Source of the DNA: Micromonospora tarapacensis
GTDB taxonomy: Bacteria; Actinomycetota; Actinomycetes; Mycobacteriales; Micromonosporaceae
Direction: 5' to 3'
Assembly: GCF_019697375.1 (NCBI RefSeq)
Contig: NZ_JAHCDI010000004.1
Location: forward strand, 5,071,324 to 5,135,323
DNA length: 64,000 nt
Below are positions 46,732-56,149 of the stretch, piece after piece. The notes under the pieces were generated by a model. The model saw only the letters and a list, made by a program, of their open reading frames with translations. It ran no database searches and was not told the DNA's origin. A program made the translations under genes and the position numbers. How positions within the stretch are numbered: position 1 is the first letter of the stretch; every line of letters starts with the position of its first letter.

Positions 46732-46937
46732 GAAGAGCGGCAGCGAGCGGTTGGGCCTCTGGGCACCGCGGCACGGATGGGGCATCGGGTTGCGCGGGTA
46801 GTGGTCGGTCTCGGCGGTGGAAGCGGTCGAGACCCGGCCACCGAGTCCGCCGGCGGAACGGCCGGCACCACGCGCTGCATCGGGTGGCGCCCGCCAGCGA
46901 GGCGTGACGGGGAAGGTGTGGCGATCGCTGGAGGCGC

Positions 46938-46953
46938 GGTTTCACGTGAAACA
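46938..46953. promoter_or_regulatory. parS site 3
   Basis: GTTTCACGTGAAAC palindrome (46939-46952), flanked by G and A, so 15 of 16 to consensus. Confidence 0.93.
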
Positions 46954-47346
46954 GGGGGGCGAGGTAGTCGGCTCTCCTGATGATCACCTCCGGCCGGACC
47001 TCGAAGCGGTGGACGCGGATTCCGGTGCACCAACTCCCCGGTGCCGGCGGCCTGGCGGTCGGGCGGAGTTGACGCGCGGGGCGGTGGGGTCCGTCGAGCG
47101 GTGCATCGCGGTGAAGGACTGCCGCACCGAGGCAGACCGGGACCGGTGCCGGCGTGCCCGTCGCCGTGGAACGTGACTGCCTGTCCGGGCCGCGCCGGCG
47201 GTCCGGGCGACAGACCTGACGCTGGAGCCATCTCCTGGAGACCCAGACGGTGGCCTCCAGGGGCCGCCGTGGGCACCACGGTCGTGCCGGCCTGTCCGGA
47301 GTGGGGCAAGGATGCGTCAACGCCGTAGCGGCCCGGACAGACGGAA

Positions 47347-47377
47347 CGGCCGCCCCTCAGGTTCTGAGGAGCGGCCG
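47347..47377 (-). terminator. parB terminator hairpin
   Basis: Arms CGGCCGCCCCTCAG (47347-47360) and CTGAGGAGCGGCCG (47364-47377), 14 pairs with one mismatch, 3-base loop, just after the parB stop on the minus strand. Confidence 0.75.
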
Positions 47378-47394
47378 ACTGGAGTCCTGCTGTT

Positions 47395-48405
47395 TCAGTC
47401 CTCGGGTTCCTCGCGTTCGACCCCGATGATGCCGACGATCCGCTCGAGATCGTCCACCGTGGCGAACTCGATAGTTATCTTGCCCTTGCTCCGCCCGATG
47501 TCGACCTTCACCCGCGTGTCGAAGCGGTCGGAAAGCCGGTCGGCCAGGTCGTTGAGTGCGGGCGCGTGCGGCGTCGGCCGCCGCCTCGCGGACTCCTTCT
47601 TGCTCGGCCCTTCGCTCAGGGCCAGCGCGACGATTTCCTCGGTGGCCCGGACCGACAGGCCTTCGGCGACGATCCGCAGTGCCAACTGCTCCTGCGTCTC
47701 GGGATCCTCCAGACTGAGCAGCGCCCGAGCGTGCCCGGCGGACAGCACGCCGGCGGCGACGCGACGCTGCACCTGCGCCGGCAGGTTGAGCAGTCTGATG
47801 GTGTTCGAGATCTGCGGTCGGCTGCGGCCGATCCGCCGGGCCAACTCTTCGTGAGTGGCCCCGAACTCCTCCAGCAGTTGCTGGTAGGCGGCGGCCTCCT
47901 CCAGCGGGTTCAGATTCGCCCGGTGGATGTTCTCCAGCAGTGCGTCCCGCAGCATGGCGTCGTCGCGGGTGTCACGCACGATCGCCGGGATGTTGTCACG
48001 GCCGACGGCCTGGGCGGCTCGCCACCGTCGCTCGCCCATGACGAGTTCGAACTTCTCGTCGTCCAGCTGGCGCACCACGATCGGTTGGAGGAAGCCGACC
48101 TCCTGGATGGAGGTCTTCAACTCCTCCAGGGCCTCCTCGTCGAAGACCTGCCGGGGCTGCTTCGGGTTCGGCACGATCGAGTCGACCGGGATCTCCGCGA
48201 AGCGGGCACCGGGTACCGGGCTGAGCATGTGGTCAGTGGCAGTGGTCGGAGCCGGCGCTGCCGGCGCGGGAGGCACGGCTGCGACCGGCGCTCCACTCGC
48301 TCCCGCGGTCAGCGTGCTGGCTCCGGCGCCAGCATCCTGCACCGGCGCGGTCGGAATGAGCGCCCCCAGGCCCCGTCCCAGCCCGCCCCGAGGACGGTTC
48401 TTCAT
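47395..48405 (-). CDS. parB: Chromosome partitioning protein ParB
   Basis: 336 residues. [17 protein letters not shown] at the start, the CTPase/ParB box [20 protein letters not shown] and [14 protein letters not shown] (about 70-150), then the helix-turn-helix [20 protein letters not shown] and [14 protein letters not shown] (about 170-215), and the C-terminal dimer domain [17 protein letters not shown]. It loads on parS and slides as a CTP-bound clamp. It lies 30 bases downstream of parA on the same strand. The five parS sites near it fit. Confidence 0.97.
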   Translation of the reverse strand: MKNRPRGGLGRGLGALIPTAPVQDAGAGASTLTAGASGAPVAAVPPAPAAPAPTTATDHMLSPVPGARFAEIPVDSIVPNPKQPRQVFDEEALEELKTSIQEVGFLQPIVVRQLDDEKFELVMGERRWRAAQAVGRDNIPAIVRDTRDDAMLRDALLENIHRANLNPLEEAAAYQQLLEEFGATHEELARRIGRSRPQISNTIRLLNLPAQVQRRVAAGVLSAGHARALLSLEDPETQEQLALRIVAEGLSVRATEEIVALALSEGPSKKESARRRPTPHAPALNDLADRLSDRFDTRVKVDIGRSKGKITIEFATVDDLERIVGIIGVEREEPED

Positions 48406-48435
48406 GCCACGCCTCCCCGCGCCTCGTTCGCCGCA

Positions 48436-49728
48436 CTACGCATTCCGGCCCACCGGCTCCTTGGCGCCCCGCTCGGCGATCTCCTGGGCGGCCTCGAAGT
48501 AGCTCGTCGCCCCCCGCGAACCGGGATCGTAGGTCATCACCGACTGGCCGTAGCTGGGCGCCTCGGAGACTCGCACGTTACGCGGGATCACCGCCTGGAG
48601 CACCTTGTCACCAAAGTGGTTCCGGACGTCCTGCTCCACCGCGTCGGCGAGACGGGTACGCCGGTCGTACATGGTGAGCAGGATGGTGGAGACCTCCAGC
48701 CGCGGGTTGAGGTGCTGGCGGACCAGGTTGATGTTGCTGATGAGTTGGTTCAGCCCTTCGAGTGCGTAGTACTCGCACTGGATCGGGATGAGCACCTCCT
48801 GCGCTGCCACCAGCGCGTTGACGGTCAGCAGCCCGAGCGAGGGCGGACAGTCGATGAAGACGTAGTCGAAGTGCCCGGGGTAGGCGGTGATCGCCCGCTC
48901 CAGGCGCGACTCACGGGCCACCACGGAGACCAGCTCGATCTCCGCACCTGCCAGGTCGATGGTGGCCGGGACGCACCAGAGGTTGGGGATGCCCTCAACG
49001 GCCTGGGTCACATCCTCCAGGGGCACGCTGTTGATCAGACAGTCGTAGACGTCCGGCACCCCGGTGTGGTGCGGGACGTTCAGCCCGGTAGAGGCATTGC
49101 CCTGTGGATCAAGATCGACCACGAGTACCCGGTTACCGTGCAGGGCCAGTGCCACCGCCAGGTTCACCGTGGTCGTGGTCTTTCCGACGCCGCCCTTCTG
49201 GTTGGCGACGCACATGACCCGGGTCCGTTCCGGCCGAGGCATGGTCACCTCGCCACTGGGATTCAGGATCTGCACGGCGCGCATCGCCTCCATAGCCAAC
49301 GGTGGGTCATCCTCTTCGCGCATCGGGGTTTCACGTGAAACGTACGCGGCCTCGGTGGTGGCCGGCGGGTAGGAACCGGCCGGGGGCGTGGGCGTGTCGG
49401 GTGCCACTCGGGGATCCGGCACCGCGACGGGTGTCGCGTGGTTGGACGCGACCGCCTCGAACCGGGTGGAGGCGGTCGTGTTAGGCCGGATCGGGATCAC
49501 CCGCGCGTCGGGGGATGCGTTGGCCGGGCGCCCCACCGGATCCGTGCCGTCCCGCCCTTCCGGGGCCGGCGACCACGGGGCACCCGACGTCGGCGCATTC
49601 CGGCCGGACTCCGGTGGGCCCTGCGATGCGCCGGCCGGCTGCCGTTTCGGATAGTCGGTTTCACGTGAAACAGGGTCACCCACCGCCCCGGTCACACGAG
49701 GATCGTCGTACCTACCGTCGTCATGCAC
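48436..49728 (-). CDS. parA: Chromosome partitioning ATPase ParA with N-terminal extension containing two parS sites
   Basis: 430 residues. The catalytic part begins near residue 168: RVMCVANQKGGVGKTTTTVN with the deviant Walker A KGGVGKTT, then DLDPQGNAST and FIDCPPSLGLLTVNAL. It moves ParB-DNA complexes toward the poles. The first 165 residues are Pro/Ala-rich, and both phrases VSRET (in PVSRETDYP and YVSRETPMR) are encoded exactly by the parS sites at 49657 and 49327. The start at 49728 is GTG or ATG with no strong ribosome site; a start closer to the ATPase domain cannot be excluded. It is followed by parB. Confidence 0.93.
   Translation of the reverse strand: MHDDGRYDDPRVTGAVGDPVSRETDYPKRQPAGASQGPPESGRNAPTSGAPWSPAPEGRDGTDPVGRPANASPDARVIPIRPNTTASTRFEAVASNHATPVAVPDPRVAPDTPTPPAGSYPPATTEAAYVSRETPMREEDDPPLAMEAMRAVQILNPSGEVTMPRPERTRVMCVANQKGGVGKTTTTVNLAVALALHGNRVLVVDLDPQGNASTGLNVPHHTGVPDVYDCLINSVPLEDVTQAVEGIPNLWCVPATIDLAGAEIELVSVVARESRLERAITAYPGHFDYVFIDCPPSLGLLTVNALVAAQEVLIPIQCEYYALEGLNQLISNINLVRQHLNPRLEVSTILLTMYDRRTRLADAVEQDVRNHFGDKVLQAVIPRNVRVSEAPSYGQSVMTYDPGSRGATSYFEAAQEIAERGAKEPVGRNA
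49327..49342. promoter_or_regulatory. parS site 4, inside parA
   Basis: GTTTCACGTGAAAC palindrome (49328-49341) within parA codons for VSRET. Good match to consensus. Confidence 0.92.
49657..49672. promoter_or_regulatory. parS site 5, inside the 5' end of parA
   Basis: GTTTCACGTGAAAC palindrome (49658-49671), in frame with VSRET near residue 20 of ParA. The 16-mer ends in A, as in consensus, giving 15 of 16. Confidence 0.92.
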
Positions 49729-50022
49729 CTGTCATCCCTGCCCGCTTCGGATGGTCGGTCCGCACCCGTCAACCGGGCCACTTGCGCACACTGTCCCGCA
49801 GAGGTGCCGCCCGGTGAGAGCGGCCGGGCCCCGGAGGGAGATCCATCGCCGCCCGCTCCACACTATCGACGCGCGGCCAGCCTACGGCGCACAGGCGCGG
49901 CCGGTCCACGTCGGGTTCTCAACCCGCCGGGCATACGGGTGCGACCCGGCGACGGGAAGGCCGCCCGAGGGCAGGTCACGTCCGGTCGCGCCCGTCGAGG
50001 ATCCGTTTGCCCGGCCCGGCCC

Positions 50023-50937
50023 TCACCGCCGACGCGAGCGGGACTTCCTGGACGACGGCCGGGCGGCCGGGCCGACCAGTCGTTCCCGGACGATCTCGAC
50101 CACCGTGGTCGGCGGATCCACGATCCCCTCACCGCAACGACGCAGCACGGGCGGTGCACCGCCGAGACGGCGCACTGCCGGTTCATGGTCGACGATCTCC
50201 TCGGCCGCCGCGGCACCCTTCAGCGCGACCAGGCGTCCACCCGGCCTGGCCAGCGGCAGACACCAGGCGGCCAGGCGGTCCAGCGGCGCGACCGCCCGAG
50301 CGGCCACCACGTCGCCGACCAGCGGGTCCGGCCCGGCCGCAGCGTCCTCCGCTCGACCGCGGAACACCCGCACCGAACCGGTCAACGCCAGCACGCGCAC
50401 CGCCTCCTCAAGGAAGACGGTTCGGCGGGCCAGCGGCTCGACCAGCGTCACCGTCAGGTCCGGCCGGGCAATGGCGAGCACCAGACCGGGAAGTCCCGCG
50501 CCCGATCCGACGTCGAGCACGGTCGTGCCGGACGGAATCAGCTCGGCCACCACGGCGCAGTTCAGCAGGTGGCGGTCCCAGATCCGGGGTGCCTCTCGCG
50601 GGCCGATCAGCCCTCGCACCACTCCGTCGGTGGCCAGCATCTCGGCGTACGCGGCGGCAAGGTCGAGGCGGTCACCGAACAGCCGGCGGGCCGCGGTGGC
50701 CAGTTCGGGCGGTAGCACCGCCACGGTGGATGCTGGCGGAGTGGACCCGGCCGATCCCGCGCGCGCGGGCGACACGGTCGGTCCAGTCCGCGCCGCCGCA
50801 CCCGCCCGGGCGGGCGGAGTCGGTTCGACCTCGGACGGCTCCGGCGGCGCCGCCGGCCCTGGCGGGACAGCCGCCGGCCCGGGCGGCGAACCACCCGGGC
50901 CGGACGGGGTAACGCCCATGGCGTCGTCCGGGGTCAC
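50023..50937 (-). CDS. rsmG: 16S rRNA (guanine527-N7)-methyltransferase RsmG
   Basis: About 304 residues; RsmG is usually 210-240, so the first 95 or so are an extra Pro/Ala/Gly-rich extension. The core starts LPPELATAARRLFGDRLDLA and has the SAM-binding motif TTVLDVGSGAGLPGLVLAIA, then RRTVFLEEAVRVL and VAARAVAPLDRLAAW. It methylates G527 of 16S rRNA; loss often gives streptomycin resistance. GTG at 50937 lies just after the jag stop. ATG at 50919 is an alternative. It lies between jag and parA, as in most actinobacteria. Confidence 0.9.
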   Translation of the reverse strand: MTPDDAMGVTPSGPGGSPPGPAAVPPGPAAPPEPSEVEPTPPARAGAAARTGPTVSPARAGSAGSTPPASTVAVLPPELATAARRLFGDRLDLAAAYAEMLATDGVVRGLIGPREAPRIWDRHLLNCAVVAELIPSGTTVLDVGSGAGLPGLVLAIARPDLTVTLVEPLARRTVFLEEAVRVLALTGSVRVFRGRAEDAAAGPDPLVGDVVAARAVAPLDRLAAWCLPLARPGGRLVALKGAAAAEEIVDHEPAVRRLGGAPPVLRRCGEGIVDPPTTVVEIVRERLVGPAARPSSRKSRSRRR

Positions 50938-50941
50938 CCGC

Positions 50942-51529
50942 TCAGTCCACTGGACGGACGACGATACGCCGGTTGGGCTCGACGCCCTCGGATTCGCTCT
51001 CCACCCCGTCGATCGCGTTGACCACGTCGTGGACGCACTTGCGCTCGAAGGCCGACATCGGCTCCAGCCGGACCGGCTCACCGTGCTCCTTGACCTTCTC
51101 GACGGCATTACGGGCGACCGCCGCGAGTTCCTTGCGTCGGCTGGCCCGGTAACCCCCGACGTCGAGCAGCAGCCGGCTCGGCGAACCGGTCTGCCGGAAG
51201 ATGGCGAGCCGGGTCAGCTCCTGGAGCGCCTCAAGGGTGGCACCGCGCTGACCGACAAGGCTCTGCAGGCGGCCACCGACCACCTCCACCACCGGTCGGC
51301 CACCCGACACGAGTTCGTCGATGTCGCCGTCATAGTCGAGGATGTCGAGCAGCCCTTCGACGTAGTCGGCCGCGATCTCACTCTGCCGGAACAGCTCACT
51401 TTCGCCGGCCGCCCTGCTGGGCGCCGATTCGGCGTCGATCTCCTCCGGCTCGCCCTCGTCCGGAGCCGCCGCGGTCGGCTCCTCGTCGTCCAAGGGCTGT
51501 TCGGCTCGGGGGATGCTGGTGTCGGTCAC
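50942..51529 (-). CDS. jag: Jag/SpoIIIJ-associated R3H-domain RNA-binding protein
   Basis: 195 residues. An acidic N-terminus, a KH-like domain (about 75-135: VEVVGGRLQSLVGQRGATLE and LTRLAIFRQTG) and an R3H domain (about 140-190: RRKELAAVARNAVEKV, then EPMSAFERKCVHDVV and RIVVRP). It is a partner of the YidC insertase and is thought to bind RNA. The GTG start overlaps the yidC stop by four bases. It is followed by rsmG in the same direction. Confidence 0.93.
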   Translation of the reverse strand: MTDTSIPRAEQPLDDEEPTAAAPDEGEPEEIDAESAPSRAAGESELFRQSEIAADYVEGLLDILDYDGDIDELVSGGRPVVEVVGGRLQSLVGQRGATLEALQELTRLAIFRQTGSPSRLLLDVGGYRASRRKELAAVARNAVEKVKEHGEPVRLEPMSAFERKCVHDVVNAIDGVESESEGVEPNRRIVVRPVD

Positions 51530-52728
51530 GGTGTCATCTCCGTACTCGCTCGGCCGGACCTCGGGTCCGCTGGTTTCCCGCGGCCGGCGGGACGTCGCCG
51601 GTGCCCGCGGGCACGTCTGTAGGGGCAGTCTCGCCCGTCCACCACGTCGCGCGTGGTGCTTCGCGCACCGGCGCCAGCCTTACGGCGGCTGCGCGGCGCA
51701 ACGGGCCGCCGCCGGTCTCCCGGCGGCGGCCCGGACGATTCAGCCCTGCCGCTTGGCGGGGCGGCCCTTCTTCGGGTTGGCCGGCTTGGCACCCGGCTTC
51801 GGCCCGGCGACCTTCGGCGCGGCCGGCGGCGGGGCGCGGCGGCCGGCTTGCTCCGGCCGAACAGACCACTGGTCTTCGCCGGTTGCGCCCCGTTTCGCGC
51901 CGAGATACCCGGCTTGCTGCTGGTCGCGGTCACCGGCGGCGGAAACTTGCGCAGCACCCACTGTTGCTGACCGAGGGTGAAGAGGTTGTTGGTGACCCAG
52001 TAGATGATCACGCCGATCGGGAAGATCGCGCCGGAGACCAGCAGCGACAGCGGGATGCCGTAGAGCATCAACCGCTGGATCATGCGCTGCTGCGGGTCCT
52101 CCGCCCAGCCGGTCTTGAGGATCATCTGACGGCTGGTGAGGTACGTGGTGCCCATCATCACCAGCACCAGGATGCCGGCCATGATCTTGACGACGGTGCC
52201 GTTGGCACCGAGTTGGGCGAGTTCCGCGGCGGTGGAGCCGAACTTGCTGGCGATCGGGGCGGTGAAGAGGGTGGCGTCGGAAGCGCTGTTGAACTGCTCG
52301 ACGGTCCAGCCGTAGATGTCCTTGTTGGTCTTGCCCGGGTCCGGATTGAGCCGGCGCAGCACGTGGAAGAGGCCGAGGAAGACCGGGATCTGGAGAAACA
52401 TCGGAAGGCAGCCCATCAGCGGGTTGGCCTTTTCCTTCCGGTAGAGCTCCATCATCTCCTTCTGGAGCGTCTCCCGGTCACCCTTGTGCTTCTCCTGTAG
52501 GGCCTTCACCTGGGGCTGGAGCGCCTGCATCGCCCGCTGCGACTTGATCTGCTTGACGAAGATCGGGAACAGAATCACCCGGACGGTGACCACCAGGAAG
52601 ATGATGGCGAGGATCCAGGCCCAGTTGGTGCCGACGACCGCGGCGTCCGGAATCCCGATGGCCTCCCAGGCCGAATGCCAGGCCAGCAGGATCCACGAGA
52701 TCGCATAGTAGATCCAGTCGAGACTCAA
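51526..52728 (-). CDS. yidC: Membrane protein insertase YidC (C-terminal tail probably frameshifted)
   Basis: 400 residues as read. The core (1-275) has the insertase layout: MSLDWIYYAISWILLAWHSA, NWAWILAIIFLVVTVRVILF, KANPLMGCLPMFLQIPVFLG, a TYLTSRQM segment and GVIIYWVTNNLFTLGQQQWV. It inserts inner-membrane proteins alone or with Sec. The start is TTG at 52728. After about residue 298 the reading turns into an Arg/Ser-rich tail that reaches the jag start. In another frame the expected basic tail, KVAGPKPGAKPANPKKGRPA ending in KRQG, runs to a stop at 51740. One base more in the G-run at 51831-51834 would restore it. Confidence 0.92.
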   Translation of the reverse strand: MSLDWIYYAISWILLAWHSAWEAIGIPDAAVVGTNWAWILAIIFLVVTVRVILFPIFVKQIKSQRAMQALQPQVKALQEKHKGDRETLQKEMMELYRKEKANPLMGCLPMFLQIPVFLGLFHVLRRLNPDPGKTNKDIYGWTVEQFNSASDATLFTAPIASKFGSTAAELAQLGANGTVVKIMAGILVLVMMGTTYLTSRQMILKTGWAEDPQQRMIQRLMLYGIPLSLLVSGAIFPIGVIIYWVTNNLFTLGQQQWVLRKFPPPVTATSSKPGISARNGAQPAKTSGLFGRSKPAAAPRRRPRRRSPGRSRVPSRPTRRRAAPPSGRAESSGPPPGDRRRPVAPRSRRKAGAGARSTTRDVVDGRDCPYRRARGHRRRPAGRGKPADPRSGRASTEMTP

Positions 52729-52731
52729 TTC

Positions 52732-53019
52732 TCAGGCTCCAGTCACGTCGGCAGATCGGCGGCCGCCCGGCTCCGGCACCGGGTCGTATCCACCAGGATG
52801 GAATGGGTGGCAGCGCGACAGCCGCCGGACCGTCAGACCGGCTCCCCGGAGCGCGCCGTGCCGGGCCACCGCCTCGAGGGCGTATGAACTGCACGATGGG
52901 TAGAACCGACAACGGGCCGGCAGCGCCGGACTTATCCACCGACGGTACGCGATGATGGGTAGGGTCAGCACCCGGGCACCCGGGGTAGCCGGACGGGACG
53001 GTGCCGGCTCGGGGCTCAC
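52732..53019 (-). CDS. yidD: Membrane protein insertion efficiency factor YidD
   Basis: 95 residues. [40 protein letters not shown] and [18 protein letters not shown] are the YidD signature with its conserved Cys residues. It sits at the membrane and assists YidC-dependent insertion. The GTG start overlaps the rnpA stop (GTGA); yidC follows 3 bases after its stop. The order rpmH-rnpA-yidD-yidC-jag is typical. Confidence 0.95.
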   Translation of the reverse strand: MSPEPAPSRPATPGARVLTLPIIAYRRWISPALPARCRFYPSCSSYALEAVARHGALRGAGLTVRRLSRCHPFHPGGYDPVPEPGGRRSADVTGA

Positions 53020-53438
53020 CGGGGCCGCCTACCCCGGCCCGACCGGGCGGCGGCGAGCCCCGCGTCCAGATCTGTGCCGAGTCGCTCATACCCGGCATCC
53101 GCCGCGGCCGGCAGGGCGCGTACGACGAGAGTGCTTCCGGCCGGCAGGTCGGCGAGCCGTTCCCGGGTCAGGTGCCGCAACCGGCGACGGACCTTGTTCC
53201 GGACCACCGCGGGCCCGACCGTCTTGGAAACCACGAAGCCGGCGCGGGAGACCGGTGCGGAGTCTGCCTCCGTACCGTCCCGCGCCGGCTTCGACGCTGT
53301 GTCTTCGGCTCCAGGGGTGCCCGGCAGGGTCAGGTGGACGACCAGCGTGCCGCGGCCGGCTCGGCGGCCACCACGGACCGCTGCGGCGAAGTCGCTACTG
53401 CGCCGCAGTCGTTGCGCGGCCGCCAGCACGAACGCCAC
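53016..53438 (-). CDS. rnpA: Ribonuclease P protein component
   Basis: 140 residues. [20 protein letters not shown], the RNR motif in [16 protein letters not shown], and [21 protein letters not shown] longer insert (about 45-65, acidic) is present. It binds the catalytic RNA that trims tRNA 5' ends. GTG at 53438, or the GTG nine bases inside, is the start. Between rpmH and yidD as expected. Confidence 0.94.
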   Translation of the reverse strand: MAFVLAAAQRLRRSSDFAAAVRGGRRAGRGTLVVHLTLPGTPGAEDTASKPARDGTEADSAPVSRAGFVVSKTVGPAVVRNKVRRRLRHLTRERLADLPAGSTLVVRALPAAADAGYERLGTDLDAGLAAARSGRGRRPR

Positions 53439-53465
53439 GTCCTTTCGGAGCGGACCCGATCGGCC

Positions 53466-53603
53466 TCAGGCCGTCAGGCGGGCGCGACCCTTGGCGCGAC
53501 GGGTCGAGATGATGGCGCGGCCGGCCCGGGTGCGCATGCGCAGCCGGAAGCCGTGGGTCTTCGCGCGCCGGCGGTTGTTCGGCTGGTAGGTGCGCTTGCT
53601 CAC
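53466..53603 (-). CDS. rpmH: 50S ribosomal protein L34
   Basis: 45 residues. [20 protein letters not shown] and [20 protein letters not shown] are L34 throughout. GTG at 53603. It is the first gene of the rpmH-rnpA-yidD-yidC-jag series, divergent from dnaA. The frame continues to 53921, but that extension is not protein-like. Confidence 0.97.
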   Translation of the reverse strand: MSKRTYQPNNRRRAKTHGFRLRMRTRAGRAIISTRRAKGRARLTA

Positions 53604-54235
53604 GTCAGGCTCTCCGTTGTCGGACGCCCCGGGCGAGACGATCGCCGGGTCGTGGTGGTCCGGGCCGCCGGTGCGGTGGCTCCGATCGGCGCTGCCCGGG
53701 CGGTGCACATGCCTCGGCGACGCGGGGAGCGACCGTGGGCAGCAGGCACTCGTCAAGCCTAGCAGAGGGCGTGCGAGCAGCCTCTCCAGCCTAAGTCGGG
53801 GGGCAATCACCGTCAAACCGGTCTCCCGGGCAGGTACCTGCGATCGAAGGCGGGGAGAGCGGCTGTTTTCACTGATGCCGACAGGGGCGAGGCGCGCCGA
53901 CGGTTGATGCTGCGGCGACAACGCTGTTACCGTGCCCGATTGCGGTCAGCGTCTCCAATTCCGGGATGTCGCCGGCAGGCAAGACCGGACACGGTAGTGA
54001 ATCGTTCGGCACGGTGAGCCCGCTTCAGTGCCCGGCCACGGCAGGGGGCAGGTCCGACCCGCGTCCGGCGGGCGGCCACAATCGGTCGGTACACAGGCTG
54101 TGGATAACTTGTGGAGAACGACCGGTGCGGGCGCCCGGCTGGTAACAAGCGAGGTCACGCCCGCCCGGTGCGAGGCCTCCGGACCGCCGGGGGAACGGCG
54201 ACGTCCGGGAGCAGAGGCGAGGGGGTGGCACGACG
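53604..54235. promoter_or_regulatory. rpmH-dnaA intergenic region with DnaA box
   Basis: About 630 bases between the divergent rpmH and dnaA, holding both promoters. TGTGGATAA (54099-54107) is an exact DnaA box, followed by TGTGGAGAA at 54110-54118, one mismatch. These may let DnaA repress its own gene. There are too few boxes here for the origin itself, which lies after dnaA. Confidence 0.65.
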
Positions 54236-56059
54236 GTGGCCAGTACGACCGACCTTGCCGCGGTGTGGACGGCTACGACCGACGACCTCGCCGACGAGAT
54301 CATCTCCGCGCAGCAGCGGGCGTACCTCCGGCTGACCCGGCTGAGGGCCATCGTCGAGGACACCGCCCTGCTGACGGTGCCGGACACCTTCACCCGGGAC
54401 GTCATCGAGTCCCGGTTGCGGCCGGCCATCACCGAGGCGCTGACCCGGCGGCTGGGCCGGCCGATCCAGGTCGCGGTGACCGTCCGCGCGCCCGATGACG
54501 GCCGGACCGCCGGCACGGTCTATCGCAGCGCCCCGGGATCCGGCCCGGCCGGCCATGACGGCGGCCCAGCCGACCTCGACGGCCGGCCGGCCGGCCAGGA
54601 GTCGGAGACCGACGCCGGCCGGCCACAGCTGCCGCTCATCCCCGAACAGCCGCACCCGGGCCGGTTCGACCGGTCGCTGCCGGACCCGCCGCCGACCGAG
54701 GGCCGCACCGGTCCCGGCCCGGCCGACGGCCAGGAAGCCCTCTTCAACACCGGGTTCGGCGAGCCGCCCCAGGTGACCGAGACCAGCCGGCGGCCTCCGG
54801 AGCGGCTCGGCTTCACCGGGCCGACAGGTCGCCTCGACCCGCCGGCCAACGGCCCGCACGGCTACGCAAGCCGTTACGGCGACGAGGCCGCCGGTCCGCC
54901 CCGCGACCAGCACGTGATCCGATCGATGCCATCCGGCGGAGGCACCGACAGCGGACCGGGCCGCAGTGGCACGGATCACCGCCCCGTCGGGCGGGACGAT
55001 CGACGGCTGCCGACCGGCGCGGACAGCGGCGGCAACCGGCTCAACCCGAAGTACATGTTCGAGACGTTCGTCATCGGCTCCTCCAACCGGTTCGCGCACG
55101 CCGCCTCGGTGGCCGTCGCCGAATCGCCGGCGAAGGCGTACAACCCGCTGTTCATCTACGGCAGCTCCGGGCTGGGCAAGACCCACCTGCTGCACGCCAT
55201 CGGGCACTACGCCACCACGTTGGGCAACGCCCGTTCGGTGCGGTACGTCTCGACCGAGGAGTTCACCAACGACTTCATCAACTCGCTGCGGGACGACAAG
55301 ACCAGCGCGTTCCAGCGCCGCTACCGCGACGTCGACATCCTGCTGATCGACGACATCCAGTTCCTGGAGAACCGCGAGCGGACCCAAGAGGAGTTCTTCC
55401 ACACCTTCAACACGCTGCACAACGCCAACAAGCAGATCGTGATCACCTCCGACCGCTCGCCCAAACAGCTGGCGACGCTGGAGGACCGGCTGCGGACCCG
55501 CTTCGAGTGGGGCCTACTCGCCGACATCCAGCCGCCGGACCTGGAGACCCGGATCGCGATCCTGCAGAAGAAGGCCGCCCAGGAGCGGTTGTACGCCCCG
55601 CCGGACGTGCTGGAGTTCATCGCCTCCCGGGTGTCGAACTCGATCCGGGAACTGGAAGGCGCGCTGATCCGGGTCACCGCCTTCGCCAGCCTGACCCGCT
55701 CGAACGTGGAGCTGTCGCTGGCCGAGGAGGTGCTGCGGGACTTCATCCCGGACGGCACCGGCCCGGAGATCACCGCCGACCAGATCATGGTCTCCACCGC
55801 CGACTACTTCGGGGTGAGCCTGGAGGATCTGCGCGGGCACTCCCGCTCGCGGGTGCTGGTCAACGCCCGCCAGGTCGCCATGTACCTGTGTCGCGAGCTG
55901 ACCGACCTGTCGCTGCCCAGGATCGGCCAGGCCTTCGGTGGGCGGGACCACACCACCGTCATGCACGCCGATCGCAAGATCCGTCAGCAGATGGCCGAAC
56001 GGCGCTCGCTCTACAACCAGATCGCCGAACTGACCAACCGGATCAAGCAGAACACCTGA
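54236..56059 (+). CDS. dnaA: Chromosomal replication initiator DnaA
   Basis: 607 residues. Domain I (about 1-90, [17 protein letters not shown]), a long Gly/Pro/Asp-rich domain II (about 95-265), then the AAA+ domain with [20 protein letters not shown], Walker [10 protein letters not shown] (about 310) and Walker [14 protein letters not shown], and domain IV with the box-binding signature [15 protein letters not shown] near 570. It melts oriC. GTG at 54236. The enlarged domain II is normal for actinobacteria. It is followed by a terminator and then oriC. Confidence 0.98.
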   Translation: MASTTDLAAVWTATTDDLADEIISAQQRAYLRLTRLRAIVEDTALLTVPDTFTRDVIESRLRPAITEALTRRLGRPIQVAVTVRAPDDGRTAGTVYRSAPGSGPAGHDGGPADLDGRPAGQESETDAGRPQLPLIPEQPHPGRFDRSLPDPPPTEGRTGPGPADGQEALFNTGFGEPPQVTETSRRPPERLGFTGPTGRLDPPANGPHGYASRYGDEAAGPPRDQHVIRSMPSGGGTDSGPGRSGTDHRPVGRDDRRLPTGADSGGNRLNPKYMFETFVIGSSNRFAHAASVAVAESPAKAYNPLFIYGSSGLGKTHLLHAIGHYATTLGNARSVRYVSTEEFTNDFINSLRDDKTSAFQRRYRDVDILLIDDIQFLENRERTQEEFFHTFNTLHNANKQIVITSDRSPKQLATLEDRLRTRFEWGLLADIQPPDLETRIAILQKKAAQERLYAPPDVLEFIASRVSNSIRELEGALIRVTAFASLTRSNVELSLAEEVLRDFIPDGTGPEITADQIMVSTADYFGVSLEDLRGHSRSRVLVNARQVAMYLCRELTDLSLPRIGQAFGGRDHTTVMHADRKIRQQMAERRSLYNQIAELTNRIKQNT

Positions 56060-56095
56060 GGTTGACGGCCGCGGTCCCGCCGCGCGTCGCCGAGA

Positions 56096-56127
56096 GGCCC
56101 GGCCGGAACACCGGTCGGGCCTTTTTT
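56096..56127 (+). terminator. dnaA intrinsic terminator
   Basis: Arms GGCCCGGCCGG (56096-56106) and CCGGTCGGGCC (56111-56121), loop of 4, followed by TTTTTT. A classic rho-independent terminator. Confidence 0.92.
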
Positions 56128-56149
56128 GCGTTCGCTGCTTGACCCTCGA

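Larger units (their letters stand above)
45635..47394. other. 1.7 kb non-coding stretch with three parS sites and DnaA boxes
   Basis: I find no convincing gene in it: frames are open on several strands but read as Arg/Pro-rich antisense-like sequence. It holds parS sites at 45786, 46034 and 46938, DnaA boxes at 45717 (TTATCCACA), 45811 (TGTGGACAA) and 45824 (TGTGGATAA), and a 15-base tandem repeat (CGTGCCCGGTGTGCC, about 46687-46731). It probably acts as part of the centromere region. Confidence 0.6.

Noticed and set aside
46083..47309. Long open frames on both strands in the parS region (also 46400-47320 minus and 46011-46733 plus)
   Set aside because: Translations are Arg/Pro/Gly-rich without any domain, overlap each other, and contain parS sites; this is the usual high-GC open-frame artefact.
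53604..53921. Upstream extension of rpmH in frame
   Set aside because: L34 is complete from the GTG at 53603 and the extension is unlike any ribosomal protein.
53604..54235. oriC placed between rpmH and dnaA
   Set aside because: Only one good and one weak DnaA box are present; the dnaA-dnaN gap has many boxes and an AT-rich element.
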